From the NCBI RefSeq assembly GCF_040784915.1, contig NZ_CP160797.1:3400137-3464136 (forward strand): a DNA stretch of 64,000 nt. The letters run 5' to 3'. Position numbers and translations under genes: made by a program. Below, piece by piece: positions 8,647 to 17,030 of the stretch (position 1 is the stretch's first letter; the number at the start of each line of letters is the position of its first letter). Under the pieces are notes generated by a model. That model made no database searches. It saw only the letters and a list, made by a program, of their open reading frames with translations, and was not told the DNA's origin. The DNA comes from Bacillus vallismortis. GTDB lineage: Bacteria > Bacillota > Bacilli > Bacillales > Bacillaceae.

Positions 8647-8663
8647 ATACTGTAACACAGTAT
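8647..8663. promoter_or_regulatory. Perfect dyad upstream of the gerA operon
   Basis: ATACTGT-AAC-ACAGTAT is a perfect 7-3-7 inverted repeat about 60 bp before gerAA. It falls in the spacer of a plausible SigG-type promoter (TGAAATA at 8643-8649, CATTTAT from about 8666; 16-bp spacer). The role of the dyad is unknown. gerA is known to be expressed in the forespore under SigG. Confidence 0.4.
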
Positions 8664-8723
8664 ATCATTTATTTAACAGGAAAAGATAACCTCTACTAAG
8701 GTTTTGGACAAGAGGTGACCTCG

Positions 8724-10172
8724 TTGGAACAAACAGAGTTTAAGGAATATATACACGATAATTTAGCATTGGTGCTTCCTAAATTAAAAGAAAACGATGA
8801 TCTCGTAAAAAACAAAAAAATGCTCTCCAACGGGCTTGTTTTTTACTATCTCTATTTTAGTGAACTGAATGATCAGCAGCAGGTTTCAGAATCGATGCAA
8901 ACCTTAATCAAAGATGAAGAGACCCTCACGCTTGATCAGGTCAAAAAACGTCTTGACCAACTTGACGCAAGACCGGTTAAAACCGCGGAAAAAACGGTCA
9001 AGTCTATTCTTAGCGGCAATTGTGCTGTATTTATTAACGGATTGGATCATGTCTATATTCTATCTACAGGAAAGAAAAAAACAAGAAGCCTGGCAGAGCC
9101 GACAACTGAAAAAGTGGTTCGCGGACCAAAAGTTGCGTTTGTGGAAGATCTCAATACAAATCTCGCTTTGATCAGACAAAGAACCTCTCATCCGAAATTA
9201 ACCACTAAAAAAATCATGATCGGCAAAAACGAGATGAAGCCTGCGGCCATTATGTACATTGAAGGCAGAGCAAAAAAGTCCGTCATCAAAGAAGTAAAAG
9301 CGCGGCTTAAAAATGTCCAGCTGGAGGATATCCAGGACAGCGGAACGCTTGAGGAGATCATAGAAGATAATAAATATTCGCCGTTTCCGCAGATTCAAAA
9401 TACGGAAAGACCTGACAAGGTATCGTCTGCCCTATATAACGGCCGGGTGGCCATTTTGGTCGACAGTTCACCATTTGTGCTGCTGGTCCCGGTTTCTCTC
9501 GGTGTACTGATGCAATCTCCGGATGACTACTATGAGCGTTGGATCTCAGCATCTCTTATCCGATTGCTGCGTTTCGCTTCTATCTTCATCACCTTGTTTT
9601 TGTCATCGATTTATATCGCACTCGTGTCCTTCCACCAAGGGCTGCTGCCGACAGCGCTTGCTGTCACGATTTCGGCAAACAGGGAGAACGTGCCGTTTCC
9701 GCCGATATTCGAAGCCCTGCTGATGGAAGTGACGATCGAGCTTCTGAGAGAAGCCGGGCTGCGCCTCCCGAATCCGCTTGGCCAAACGATCGGTCTTGTC
9801 GGGGGTGTTGTCATCGGACAGGCGGCTGTAGAGGCGAATCTCGTCAGTTCGATTATGGTCATCGTTGTCAGCGTCATTGCCCTTTCATCATTTACCGTTC
9901 CCCAATACGGAATGGGGCTTTCTTTCCGGGTGCTGCGTTTTATTTCGATGTTTTCCGCCGCTATGCTCGGGCTGTACGGGATTATTTTATTTATGCTTGT
10001 GATTTATACGCACCTAACGAGACAAACGAGCTTTGGATCTCCGTATTTTTCTCCAAACGGATTCTTCAGTTTGAAAAATACGGATGATTCCATTATCCGT
10101 CTCCCAATTAAAAACAAACCAAAAGAGGCGAATAATCCAAATGAGCCAAAAACAGACTCCACTGAAACTTAA
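8724..10172 (+). CDS. gerAA: Germinant receptor subunit GerAA
   Basis: About 482 residues. A long hydrophilic N-terminal region (1-240) is followed by several membrane segments (about 250-440) and a hydrophilic tail. It forms the L-alanine receptor in the spore inner membrane with GerAB and GerAC. The conserved PFPPIFEALLMEVTIELLREAGLRLP motif region of the GerA family is present (about residues 333-358). Start is TTG at 8724 with AGAGGTGA upstream; an upstream in-frame GTG at 8715 lies inside that ribosome binding site. gerAB begins inside its 3' end (32-bp overlap). Confidence 0.95.
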   Translation: MEQTEFKEYIHDNLALVLPKLKENDDLVKNKKMLSNGLVFYYLYFSELNDQQQVSESMQTLIKDEETLTLDQVKKRLDQLDARPVKTAEKTVKSILSGNCAVFINGLDHVYILSTGKKKTRSLAEPTTEKVVRGPKVAFVEDLNTNLALIRQRTSHPKLTTKKIMIGKNEMKPAAIMYIEGRAKKSVIKEVKARLKNVQLEDIQDSGTLEEIIEDNKYSPFPQIQNTERPDKVSSALYNGRVAILVDSSPFVLLVPVSLGVLMQSPDDYYERWISASLIRLLRFASIFITLFLSSIYIALVSFHQGLLPTALAVTISANRENVPFPPIFEALLMEVTIELLREAGLRLPNPLGQTIGLVGGVVIGQAAVEANLVSSIMVIVVSVIALSSFTVPQYGMGLSFRVLRFISMFSAAMLGLYGIILFMLVIYTHLTRQTSFGSPYFSPNGFFSLKNTDDSIIRLPIKNKPKEANNPNEPKTDSTET

Positions 10173-11238
10173 TACTTTCCAGGGAATTTCAATTATAGCG
10201 AATACGATGCTCGGGGCCGGTCTTTTAACATTGCCGCGAGCGCTGACCACTAAGGCGAATACTCCTGACGGCTGGATCGTGCTGATATTAGAAGGTGCCT
10301 TTTTTATCTTTTTTATTTATTTAAATACGCTCATTCAAAAAAAACATCATTACCCTTCTCTGTTTGAGTATTTACGGGAAGGATTTGGGAAATGGATTGG
10401 CAGCATCATCGGCCTTTTGATTTGCTGTTATTTTATTGGCGTGGCCAGCTTTGAAGCCCGGGCAATGGCCGAAATCGTTAAATTTTTCTTGTTAGAGAGA
10501 ACGCCGATTCAAATTATTATTATTACGTTTATCTGCTGCGGGGTTTATTTAATGATCGGCGGCCTGAGTGATGTATCACGGCTGTTTCCGTTTTATTTAA
10601 TGGTTACGATCATTATTTTGCTGATTGTATTCGGTATCAGCTTTAAAATTTTTGATATCAATAATTTGCGTCCTGTACTAGGCGAGGGCTTCGCTCCGAT
10701 AGCCAATTCACTTACTATCGTTTCCATCTCCTTTTTAGGGGTGGAAATTATGCTTTTTCTTCCTGAGCATATGAAGAAAAGGAAATATACATTCAGATAC
10801 GCGACGATTGGATTTCTCATTCCGATTACTTTATATATCATTACGTACATCATTGTTGTCGGAGCTTTGACTGTGCCTGAGGTTAAAACGTTAATCTGGC
10901 CCACCATTTCTCTCTTTCAGTCCTTTGAGCTAAAAGGCATATTCATCGAACGGTTTGAATCATTTTTACTGATCGTTTGGATCATTCAATTTTTCGCAAC
11001 CTTCGTCATTTACGGTTATTTCGCTGCAAGCGGGTTAAAAAAGACGTTTGGCTTATCTATCAAAAAAGGATTGATTCTTGTCGGTGCGGTTACCTATTAT
11101 TTTTCCCTGTGGCCGCGCGACACCAATCAGGTCATGATGTATAGCGATTACCTCGGATACACTTTCGTCTTTCTGTTTTTACTGCCCTTTATACTGTTTT
11201 TGATCGTTGCGCTCAAAAGGAGGCTAACAGAAAAATGA
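10141..11238 (+). CDS. gerAB: Germinant receptor subunit GerAB
   Basis: A 365-residue integral membrane protein of the spore germination (APC-like) permease family with about ten membrane helices. It is thought to hold the L-alanine binding site of the GerA receptor. The ATG at 10141 gives M-S-Q-K-Q-T-P-L-K-L and overlaps gerAA by 32 bp. The frame is open further upstream, but that part only shadows gerAA. The 3' end overlaps gerAC by 4 bp (ATGA). Coupled overlaps suit fixed subunit ratios. Confidence 0.95.
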   Translation: MSQKQTPLKLNTFQGISIIANTMLGAGLLTLPRALTTKANTPDGWIVLILEGAFFIFFIYLNTLIQKKHHYPSLFEYLREGFGKWIGSIIGLLICCYFIGVASFEARAMAEIVKFFLLERTPIQIIIITFICCGVYLMIGGLSDVSRLFPFYLMVTIIILLIVFGISFKIFDINNLRPVLGEGFAPIANSLTIVSISFLGVEIMLFLPEHMKKRKYTFRYATIGFLIPITLYIITYIIVVGALTVPEVKTLIWPTISLFQSFELKGIFIERFESFLLIVWIIQFFATFVIYGYFAASGLKKTFGLSIKKGLILVGAVTYYFSLWPRDTNQVMMYSDYLGYTFVFLFLLPFILFLIVALKRRLTEK

Positions 11239-12350
11239 TAAAAAGCGTTCTAATTGTTTTCGTGTGCACCCTTCTGCTTACCGGCTGCTGGGACAGCAGG
11301 AACATTGAGGAATTGAGCCTTATCGTCGGTGAAGGTCTGGACAAACCGAAAGATAAGAATTTGGAGCTGACACAGCAAATTCTTGTTCCTAAAAAAATCA
11401 GCACGAAAGAAGGCTCATCCTCAGATCCGACTAAACTCGTATCAACAAAGGGGGAAACCGTTCATCAAATACTGAGGACTTCCGCATTGAAAAACTACCC
11501 TACTTTTTCTCAGCATTTGCGTGTTATTCTGCTGTCAAAAGAGTTGCTTGACGGTCATACAGGAATGGACGCGCTCATTAATCAATTTGTCAGAGATAAT
11601 GGTACAAGAAGGAGCTCGTATATGTTTGTCGCTGACGGCAAAACGAAAGATCTGCTGAAGATGACTGATGAGGGAAATCCAGCATCCAATGTCATTTATG
11701 AGCTGACAGAGAATAACAGTGTGACGATCAGAATGATGGATCCCGTTACATTAGGAGAGGTCTCAGCACACTTGACCTCTGACGATACTTTTGCTATTCC
11801 TCATGTCGGCAAAGAAAACGGCAAACTTGCGATTACCGGGGCATCCATCATCAAAGATCGATTATGGCATGCGGACCTAACACCGGGCCAGGTGCAAAAC
11901 ATGAACTTATTTACCGGTACAGTCAAAGGCGGTGTCATCGACTTGAAGCATGACGGCTACTTTTTTTCTTACGAGGTCTATTCAAGCAATCGAAAGATCA
12001 AGACAGCGTACAAAGATGGAACGTTCAAATTCACTGTCACCCGCAACATCGAAGGCCGGCTGTCTGAAGATTGGAACCCGAAAGAAGATTCATTTAAGGA
12101 TTCATATATTAAAGAAATTGAAAACATCCTCGCTAAAAGGTTACACAAAACAGTCACGGGATTTGTAAACACACTCCAAAAGGATATAAAAGCCGATCCT
12201 ACCGACTTAGGAAACGAAGTCAGAATCCATTATCCGCACAAGTGGAAAAAGATTTCAACCAAATGGGATGACTATTTTGCAAAGGCTGAAATCGAGTACA
12301 AGGTCAATGTGGTGATCAGAGACTTCGGGACAAAAGGAGCGAGCAAATAA
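11235..12350 (+). CDS. gerAC: Germinant receptor lipoprotein GerAC
   Basis: A 371-residue lipoprotein: signal peptide M-I-K-S-V-L-I-V-F-V then lipobox LLLTGC with Cys at about residue 18. The mature GerC-type domain is needed for GerA receptor function on the outer face of the spore inner membrane. It is the last gene of gerAA-AB-AC. Only 8 bp separate its stop from the 3' end of the converging liaR, and no terminator hairpin is visible there, so gerA transcripts may run antisense into liaR. Confidence 0.94.
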   Translation: MIKSVLIVFVCTLLLTGCWDSRNIEELSLIVGEGLDKPKDKNLELTQQILVPKKISTKEGSSSDPTKLVSTKGETVHQILRTSALKNYPTFSQHLRVILLSKELLDGHTGMDALINQFVRDNGTRRSSYMFVADGKTKDLLKMTDEGNPASNVIYELTENNSVTIRMMDPVTLGEVSAHLTSDDTFAIPHVGKENGKLAITGASIIKDRLWHADLTPGQVQNMNLFTGTVKGGVIDLKHDGYFFSYEVYSSNRKIKTAYKDGTFKFTVTRNIEGRLSEDWNPKEDSFKDSYIKEIENILAKRLHKTVTGFVNTLQKDIKADPTDLGNEVRIHYPHKWKKISTKWDDYFAKAEIEYKVNVVIRDFGTKGASK

Positions 12351-12358
12351 CAAATGAC

Positions 12359-12994
12359 CTATTTTACGAGGTGATGACGATGCGCGTAAACGGCCGCTTG
12401 CGTCCTGTCGCTGACATCGAGCTTTGATAACATATTGGTGATATGGGTTTTGACTGTTTTAATGGTGATAAACAGTTCCTCGCCAATTTCTTTGTTTGTT
12501 TTTCCTTCTGCGACCAGGCAGAGAATTTCAAGCTCCCGTTTTGTCAGTGATTCATGCGGGAGCGCGTGTTCACCTGAGTGGCGCAGCCGGGATAATACTT
12601 TCCCCGCCACTTTTGATTCCAGCATCGGCTCTCCCTTGTTTGCGGCGCGGATGGCATCGGCGATTTCCGCCGCTTTTGAGGTTTTCAATAGATAGCTGAG
12701 CGCGCCCGCTTCAATGACCGGGTACACTTTGTCATCATCAATGAAGCTCGTGAGCACAATAATTTTCGGATCTGGGAGCTCCCGGCAAATTCGCTTTGTG
12801 GCTTCAATGCCATCCATGCCCTCCATGACAAGATCCATTAAAATGACATCTGGCGACAGTTCAGCAGCAAGCCGCACGCCTTCGCTGCCATCAGCCGCTT
12901 CGCCGATGACTTCAATATCGGGCTGCGCCTCCAAAAAAGCCGCGAGCCCCATTCTGACCATTTCATGATCATCAATCAATAATACTCGAATCAC
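12359..12994 (-). CDS. liaR: Cell-envelope stress response regulator LiaR
   Basis: A 211-residue NarL/LuxR-type regulator. Receiver domain with D-D-H near residue 8, phospho-acceptor Asp in PDVILMDLVMEG (about residue 54) and Lys in YLLKTSKAA. The C-terminal LuxR helix-turn-helix is LTKRELEILCLVAEGKTNKEI region, about 147-205. Once phosphorylated by LiaS it activates the liaI promoter, whose 7-4-7 operator is at 16951-16968. The start overlaps the liaS 3' end by 23 bp. Confidence 0.95.
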   Translation of the reverse strand: MIRVLLIDDHEMVRMGLAAFLEAQPDIEVIGEAADGSEGVRLAAELSPDVILMDLVMEGMDGIEATKRICRELPDPKIIVLTSFIDDDKVYPVIEAGALSYLLKTSKAAEIADAIRAANKGEPMLESKVAGKVLSRLRHSGEHALPHESLTKRELEILCLVAEGKTNKEIGEELFITIKTVKTHITNMLSKLDVSDRTQAAVYAHRHHLVK

Positions 12995-14054
12995 GTTCGT
13001 TCTCTCCTTTTTCTTCCGGGAAAATCGGAACCTTCACTTCGATTTGTGTGCCTTTTCCTTCGACTGAGATCACTTCGGCGACCCCGCCGATTTCACTTGC
13101 ACGTTCTTTCATAGAGTTTAAGCCGTATGAGGATGCTTTCACCTGATTCATTTTAAAGCCTTGTCCATTATCAATGACCTTGAGCCGGAGCTGATTGTTC
13201 TTTAAGCCGAGAATCACGGAAACTTTTGAGGCTTTTGAATGCCTAAATACATTTGAAAGAGCCTCCTGCACGATTCTGAACAAATGGTCTTCAACACCCT
13301 TGGATATCGGGGTGTCCTGAATATCCCACTCAATATCAAGCGTCTGTTTCTTCCGGAACTCGTCCAAAAGCTCCGTAAGCCCCTCCTTCAGCCCTTTCCC
13401 TTCTAAGGTAACAGGCCTTAAATGGAGCAGCAGGGCCCTCATTTCATTTTGGGCTTCCCCCGCCATATGCTCGACCATTTTGATCCGCTTGACTGTTTTA
13501 CCGTCAGCATCTTTGACGTGTTCCAACACAGCCGATGTCATCATCGATATGGCAAAAAGCTGCTGGCTGACTGCGTCATGAAGATCTCTTGCCAATCGCT
13601 GTCGTTCTTCTGAGATGACTGACTTCTTCATTTGCGCCTGCCATTCCGCACGTTCATTGGAAAGTTTCTGCAAGGAAGCGACTTGAAGCTCCACGCGCTT
13701 CGCCATTTCATTCAGCTGATCGGCGGCCAGGCCGATTTCATCATCTCCCAGCGGCGGTATTCGATAAGCGAAATTGCCGTTTTCAAAGGTTAAAATCGAT
13801 TCGACCAAGGTATCAACCCTTGTCTTCATCCGGTTGCCGTACATATACCCTGAGGCAAAGCCAACCGTCACACTGATCAGCAGCAATATCAGGATAAACG
13901 GAATTCCAAACCAGCTTGACGACAGTAAAACAAGCGGATCGAGCCGATAATAAACCATCATAAAGGAGATCATGCAGGCAAAAAGGAACAGACTGATACC
14001 CGTAGTCATACGGATGGCACGCCACTGGAGACTGGCAAGCAGTTTTTTTCTCAT
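12972..14054 (-). CDS. liaS: Cell-envelope stress sensor kinase LiaS
   Basis: A 360-residue intramembrane-sensing histidine kinase. Two transmembrane helices (about 16-36 and 46-68) have almost no extracellular loop. HAMP follows, then a HisKA_3 dimerisation domain with the phospho-acceptor in ARDLHDAVSQQLF and an HATPase domain ending near YGLNSMKERASEIGG. Bifunctional kinase/phosphatase acting on LiaR, held off by LiaF. It overlaps liaF by 4 bp (ATGA) and liaR by 23 bp. Confidence 0.94.
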   Translation of the reverse strand: MRKKLLASLQWRAIRMTTGISLFLFACMISFMMVYYRLDPLVLLSSSWFGIPFILILLLISVTVGFASGYMYGNRMKTRVDTLVESILTFENGNFAYRIPPLGDDEIGLAADQLNEMAKRVELQVASLQKLSNERAEWQAQMKKSVISEERQRLARDLHDAVSQQLFAISMMTSAVLEHVKDADGKTVKRIKMVEHMAGEAQNEMRALLLHLRPVTLEGKGLKEGLTELLDEFRKKQTLDIEWDIQDTPISKGVEDHLFRIVQEALSNVFRHSKASKVSVILGLKNNQLRLKVIDNGQGFKMNQVKASSYGLNSMKERASEIGGVAEVISVEGKGTQIEVKVPIFPEEKGENERDSSIID

Positions 14055-14776
14055 ACGTACTTCACATCCACATCACCGATAAATAAGGAAACGGACACTT
14101 TGATCCGGCGCTTTGACTCGCTGAAATCGGATGATGCGGCATATACCTTCGTGCTTAATCCGCTTTTTTTCGAGCCGATCAGATTGATATCACCGATAAA
14201 AACGGCCGAGCTGACAGCCACTTCAAGGTCTGATGGCACATAAATATCAACGTTTCCAATGACTCCGCTAATGACAATTGTACTTTCTCCCTCGGGAATC
14301 ATCGCTTTAGACAAATCGATTTTAATATCACCGATAAAACCAGAGATATTGAGATCATTCAGGTCAAACGGCTGCTTCATCATTTGCAGCTCTCCGATAA
14401 AAAAGCTGCGCATATCGGGATGTTTATCATCTTTTGCCGGCTTATGCCGTTCTTTTTTATTGAGATCGACCCGTTTCTCATTCGGTTCAAATATCGGTTT
14501 TCCTTTGACAAGCCTGTACCCGGCGTAAATCAGAAATGCGGCAAACGCATAACCGAATAAATTAAAGGTGATGCTGAAGAGGTTTTTCAAAAATAAAAAC
14601 GCGGCAAAGATGTACATGACGGAGCCGAGCCAATCACGGGAATATTTTTTCAAAAAATAGCCGGCAATCAGAAAAAAGAGCGGCCAAAACAGCAGATCGC
14701 CTATTCCGATAATTTGTAAAAACATACTGATGCCGAATAAAGCAATGATCAATCCGAGAAGCTGTTTTTTTGTCAT
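14051..14776 (-). CDS. liaF: LiaF, inhibitor of LiaRS signalling
   Basis: A 241-residue membrane protein with about four N-terminal hydrophobic helices (1-90) and a C-terminal soluble beta-rich domain (about 115-241) of the cell-wall-active antibiotics response type (repeats such as GFIGDIKIDLS, GVIGNVDIYVP, VFIGDINLIG). It keeps LiaS in the phosphatase state without inducer. Part of the coupled liaF-liaS-liaR block. Confidence 0.93.
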   Translation of the reverse strand: MTKKQLLGLIIALFGISMFLQIIGIGDLLFWPLFFLIAGYFLKKYSRDWLGSVMYIFAAFLFLKNLFSITFNLFGYAFAAFLIYAGYRLVKGKPIFEPNEKRVDLNKKERHKPAKDDKHPDMRSFFIGELQMMKQPFDLNDLNISGFIGDIKIDLSKAMIPEGESTIVISGVIGNVDIYVPSDLEVAVSSAVFIGDINLIGSKKSGLSTKVYAASSDFSESKRRIKVSVSLFIGDVDVKYV

Positions 14777-14809
14777 TCCTGGTGTCCGCCTCCTTTCTTC
14801 TGCCTGGTG

Positions 14810-15682
14810 CTACCGTATCACTAGATCCCCGCTGTCCGTTTTGATATCAATTGGATGCCGGCCGCTTCCTTGCGAGCCTGTAATGTGATGATGATCTTTA
14901 TGTGCTGTATCAGCAAATGAATACGGCGAACTGACGCTCCCGCTCGCTGATTTAGCCTTGACTGTAAAGCTGCCGTTTTCGGGAAGGCTCAGATCAGCAT
15001 CACCGCTTGTCAGCGTGACAGATACAGGACCTGATACCTTTTTCAGTGCGGCATCTAAGTTTCCTGAAGTCAGCTTCACATCAAGAGAGCCTGATACATC
15101 AGCCAGATTCGCGTCTCCTGAAGCTAAATCAATGTCGGCTGTTTTGGAGACCGTATTGGAAATGGTGACATCGCCGGACGATCCATTTACTTTCATGTCT
15201 TGAAGGCGGACATCCGTCACTCTCATATCTCCGCTCGCAGATGCTGCGTTCAGCTCAATAAGCGCAAGACGCTGATTCCCGTCCACAGATATGTCCCCGC
15301 TTGAGGTCCGCACCGTCAGATCACCTTTATAATCATATGGAATCCGGACGACAAGGAAAGAACGGTTAAACCCATTCAAAAATTGAAATTCTTTTTCCTT
15401 TGCGGTCAGCTCCAGTTTCCTTTTGCTTTCAGTGACAAATAACTTTCCCGATTTTCCTGAGATACCTGCCGATATGTCATTTCGTTCTTCCGCTATGATC
15501 CGGACATTCTTGTGATCCGACTCAATGACCACGCTGTCGATATCCCCCGGCGATGCGCTGGCTGAATCGGCTTCAGTGCCGCTTACGAACCCCAAGCCCG
15601 CAGCAAACACGTCTTTTACCACGACGCCGAAAAATATAAGAATACCAGCCATGATCAACAGTTTGCCCAGCACTTTTTTCAT
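14810..15682 (-). CDS. liaG: LiaG, membrane-anchored beta-repeat protein
   Basis: A 290-residue protein with one N-terminal hydrophobic anchor (about 8-28). The exported part is of the DUF4097 type, with repeated short strands carrying S-G-D turns ([51 protein letters not shown]). This suggests a beta-helix. Its molecular role is unknown; it is co-transcribed with the lia genes. Weak constitutive expression of liaGFSR and read-through from liaIH are described for this operon. Confidence 0.9.
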   Translation of the reverse strand: MKKVLGKLLIMAGILIFFGVVVKDVFAAGLGFVSGTEADSASASPGDIDSVVIESDHKNVRIIAEERNDISAGISGKSGKLFVTESKRKLELTAKEKEFQFLNGFNRSFLVVRIPYDYKGDLTVRTSSGDISVDGNQRLALIELNAASASGDMRVTDVRLQDMKVNGSSGDVTISNTVSKTADIDLASGDANLADVSGSLDVKLTSGNLDAALKKVSGPVSVTLTSGDADLSLPENGSFTVKAKSASGSVSSPYSFADTAHKDHHHITGSQGSGRHPIDIKTDSGDLVIR

Positions 15683-15745
15683 TCGATTTCATCCTTCTCA
15701 TTCATTCTATTATAAAAGAAAAGCCTGTGAATTGTACATGCGGAA

Positions 15746-15773
15746 GGGAAGGACTTGTCCGCAAATCCTTCCC
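15746..15773 (-). terminator. Leaky hairpin between liaH and liaG
   Basis: On the minus strand GGGAAGGA and TCCTTCCC form an 8-bp stem with a 12-nt loop just past liaH. An overlapping alternative, TGCGGA / TCCGCA, is possible. There is no long T-run after it, fitting a partial terminator or 3' stabiliser that leaves liaIH transcripts far more abundant than liaGFSR. Confidence 0.65.
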
Positions 15774-15781
15774 GGTCACGC

Positions 15782-16462
15782 TTATTCATTTGCTGCTTGT
15801 GATGTCTGGTCTTGTTTTTGCAGCGAGAGCGCCCGCATGTTTTCAATCTCCGCTTCCACATCATCAGCGAATTCTTTTCGTGTGAGTTCTGTGCCGGCTT
15901 CTGCTGACTTTGAATAATTCGCGCGGATTTCCATTTCCTCAATACGATTTTCAATGCGTAAAAATTCACGATACGCGCTTTCGCTGTCAATCTTGTCAAA
16001 TGTCGTATTCATATGCTCTTTTGCTTTCGCGGCATTGGCTCGGGCAATCAGCGCTTGTTTTTTATCCTTTACGTCCTGAAGCTTTGTTTCAAGTGCAGCC
16101 AGCTGTTCTTTCAGATCCGTCAGCTGACTGTTGGCTTGTTCATAGGACACTTTATGCTCAGCCGCCTTCCCTTCTAAATATTTCATTTCAGTCAGTGCCT
16201 TTTTCGCAAGTTCTTCTTCACCTGCGTCAAATGCGAGCTGTGCCTGATTTTTGCGTTTTCCAGCCACCTCAGCTGCTTCTTCATATTTTTTCTTAAATTG
16301 ATAGGCAATCGTGTGCTGTTTTACAATTGTTTGTTTTGCTTTTGCGATGTCACTTTCCATATCACGGACATATTGATTGAGCATCACCTTTGGGTTCTCC
16401 ATTTTATCAAGACCTTCATGAACTGACGCAACAAACATGTCTCTGATTCTTTTTAATACCAT
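15782..16462 (-). CDS. liaH: Phage-shock protein A homologue LiaH
   Basis: A 226-residue PspA/IM30-family coiled-coil protein, almost entirely helical with long heptad stretches (about 25-200). It assembles into large rings that support the membrane under envelope stress and is recruited by LiaI. The ATG at 16462 (M-V-L-K-R-I-R-D-M-F) follows a strong GAGGAGGAA. An extra 18 codons upstream are open but not likely translated. Co-transcribed with liaI from the LiaR-dependent promoter. Confidence 0.95.
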   Translation of the reverse strand: MVLKRIRDMFVASVHEGLDKMENPKVMLNQYVRDMESDIAKAKQTIVKQHTIAYQFKKKYEEAAEVAGKRKNQAQLAFDAGEEELAKKALTEMKYLEGKAAEHKVSYEQANSQLTDLKEQLAALETKLQDVKDKKQALIARANAAKAKEHMNTTFDKIDSESAYREFLRIENRIEEMEIRANYSKSAEAGTELTRKEFADDVEAEIENMRALSLQKQDQTSQAANE

Positions 16463-16488
16463 ACCTGATTCCTCCTCATATGCTGATA

Positions 16489-16869
16489 TTATTTTTTCTT
16501 CAAAAATTCTTCCCATTCGTCATCAAAGTGAGATTGATAGGCAGCCGAAGCCGGTTCCGGATCAAAAGATGATACACCGTTATCAGCTGATCCGTTTTTC
16601 ATCAGCTTCCAGCCGTAATACACCATAGCTGCCGCCAGCGCCAGTCCGACGACAAACGGAAGTGAGCAGATGAGCATGATCGCTCCGATACCGCCTACGA
16701 TCATTCCTGTGATGGTTTTTCCTGCAGCAAACCTTTTGATTCCCGCGTATGTCATCAAGCTCCCGATGGCGAGCGGGATAATAAAGCCGAAGCTTCCTCC
16801 TCCAAAAAAGACGGAGATCCCAAATACAATTAATAAGAATCCGCCTATTGTTCTCTTGTTTATCTTCAT
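16489..16869 (-). CDS. liaI: LiaI, membrane anchor for LiaH
   Basis: A 126-residue protein with two glycine-rich hydrophobic hairpins (about 9-45 and 52-88) and an acidic C-terminal tail ending in DDEWEEFLKKK. It is the first gene of the lia operon; it places LiaH at the membrane. The 5' region carries the LiaR operator at 16951-16968 and an AAAGGAGGA ribosome binding site. Confidence 0.94.
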   Translation of the reverse strand: MKINKRTIGGFLLIVFGISVFFGGGSFGFIIPLAIGSLMTYAGIKRFAAGKTITGMIVGGIGAIMLICSLPFVVGLALAAAMVYYGWKLMKNGSADNGVSSFDPEPASAAYQSHFDDEWEEFLKKK

Positions 16870-16950
16870 GCAGATCCTCCTTTCGTTTTCCTTGTCTTCA
16901 TCTTAAACAAATTAGCATTTGCGCAAAACGAATCAGAGATTGATTTTGAT

Positions 16951-16968
16951 ATAAGACCGGAGTCGTAT
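16951..16968 (-). promoter_or_regulatory. LiaR operator of the liaI promoter
   Basis: On the minus strand the site reads ATACGAC-TCCG-GTCTTAT, a perfect 7-4-7 inverted repeat about 85 bp upstream of the liaI start. This is the known LiaR box arrangement, which drives strong induction of liaIH by bacitracin, nisin and similar agents. Confidence 0.88.
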
Positions 16969-16990
16969 CTCGTGCCAGACCTATGGACAC

Positions 16991-17020
16991 AAAAAAACGC
17001 CATGCACGAGGCATGGCGTT
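16991..17020 (-). terminator. Terminator of yvqJ
   Basis: Perfect 10-bp stem AACGCCATGC / GCATGGCGTT; on the minus strand it is followed by a run of seven T. Confidence 0.88.
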
Positions 17021-17030
17021 TCAAAACCCT

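Noticed and set aside
9539..10087. A 182-codon open frame overlapping gerAA in another frame
   Set aside because: It shadows the conserved membrane region of gerAA and its composition is not protein-like.
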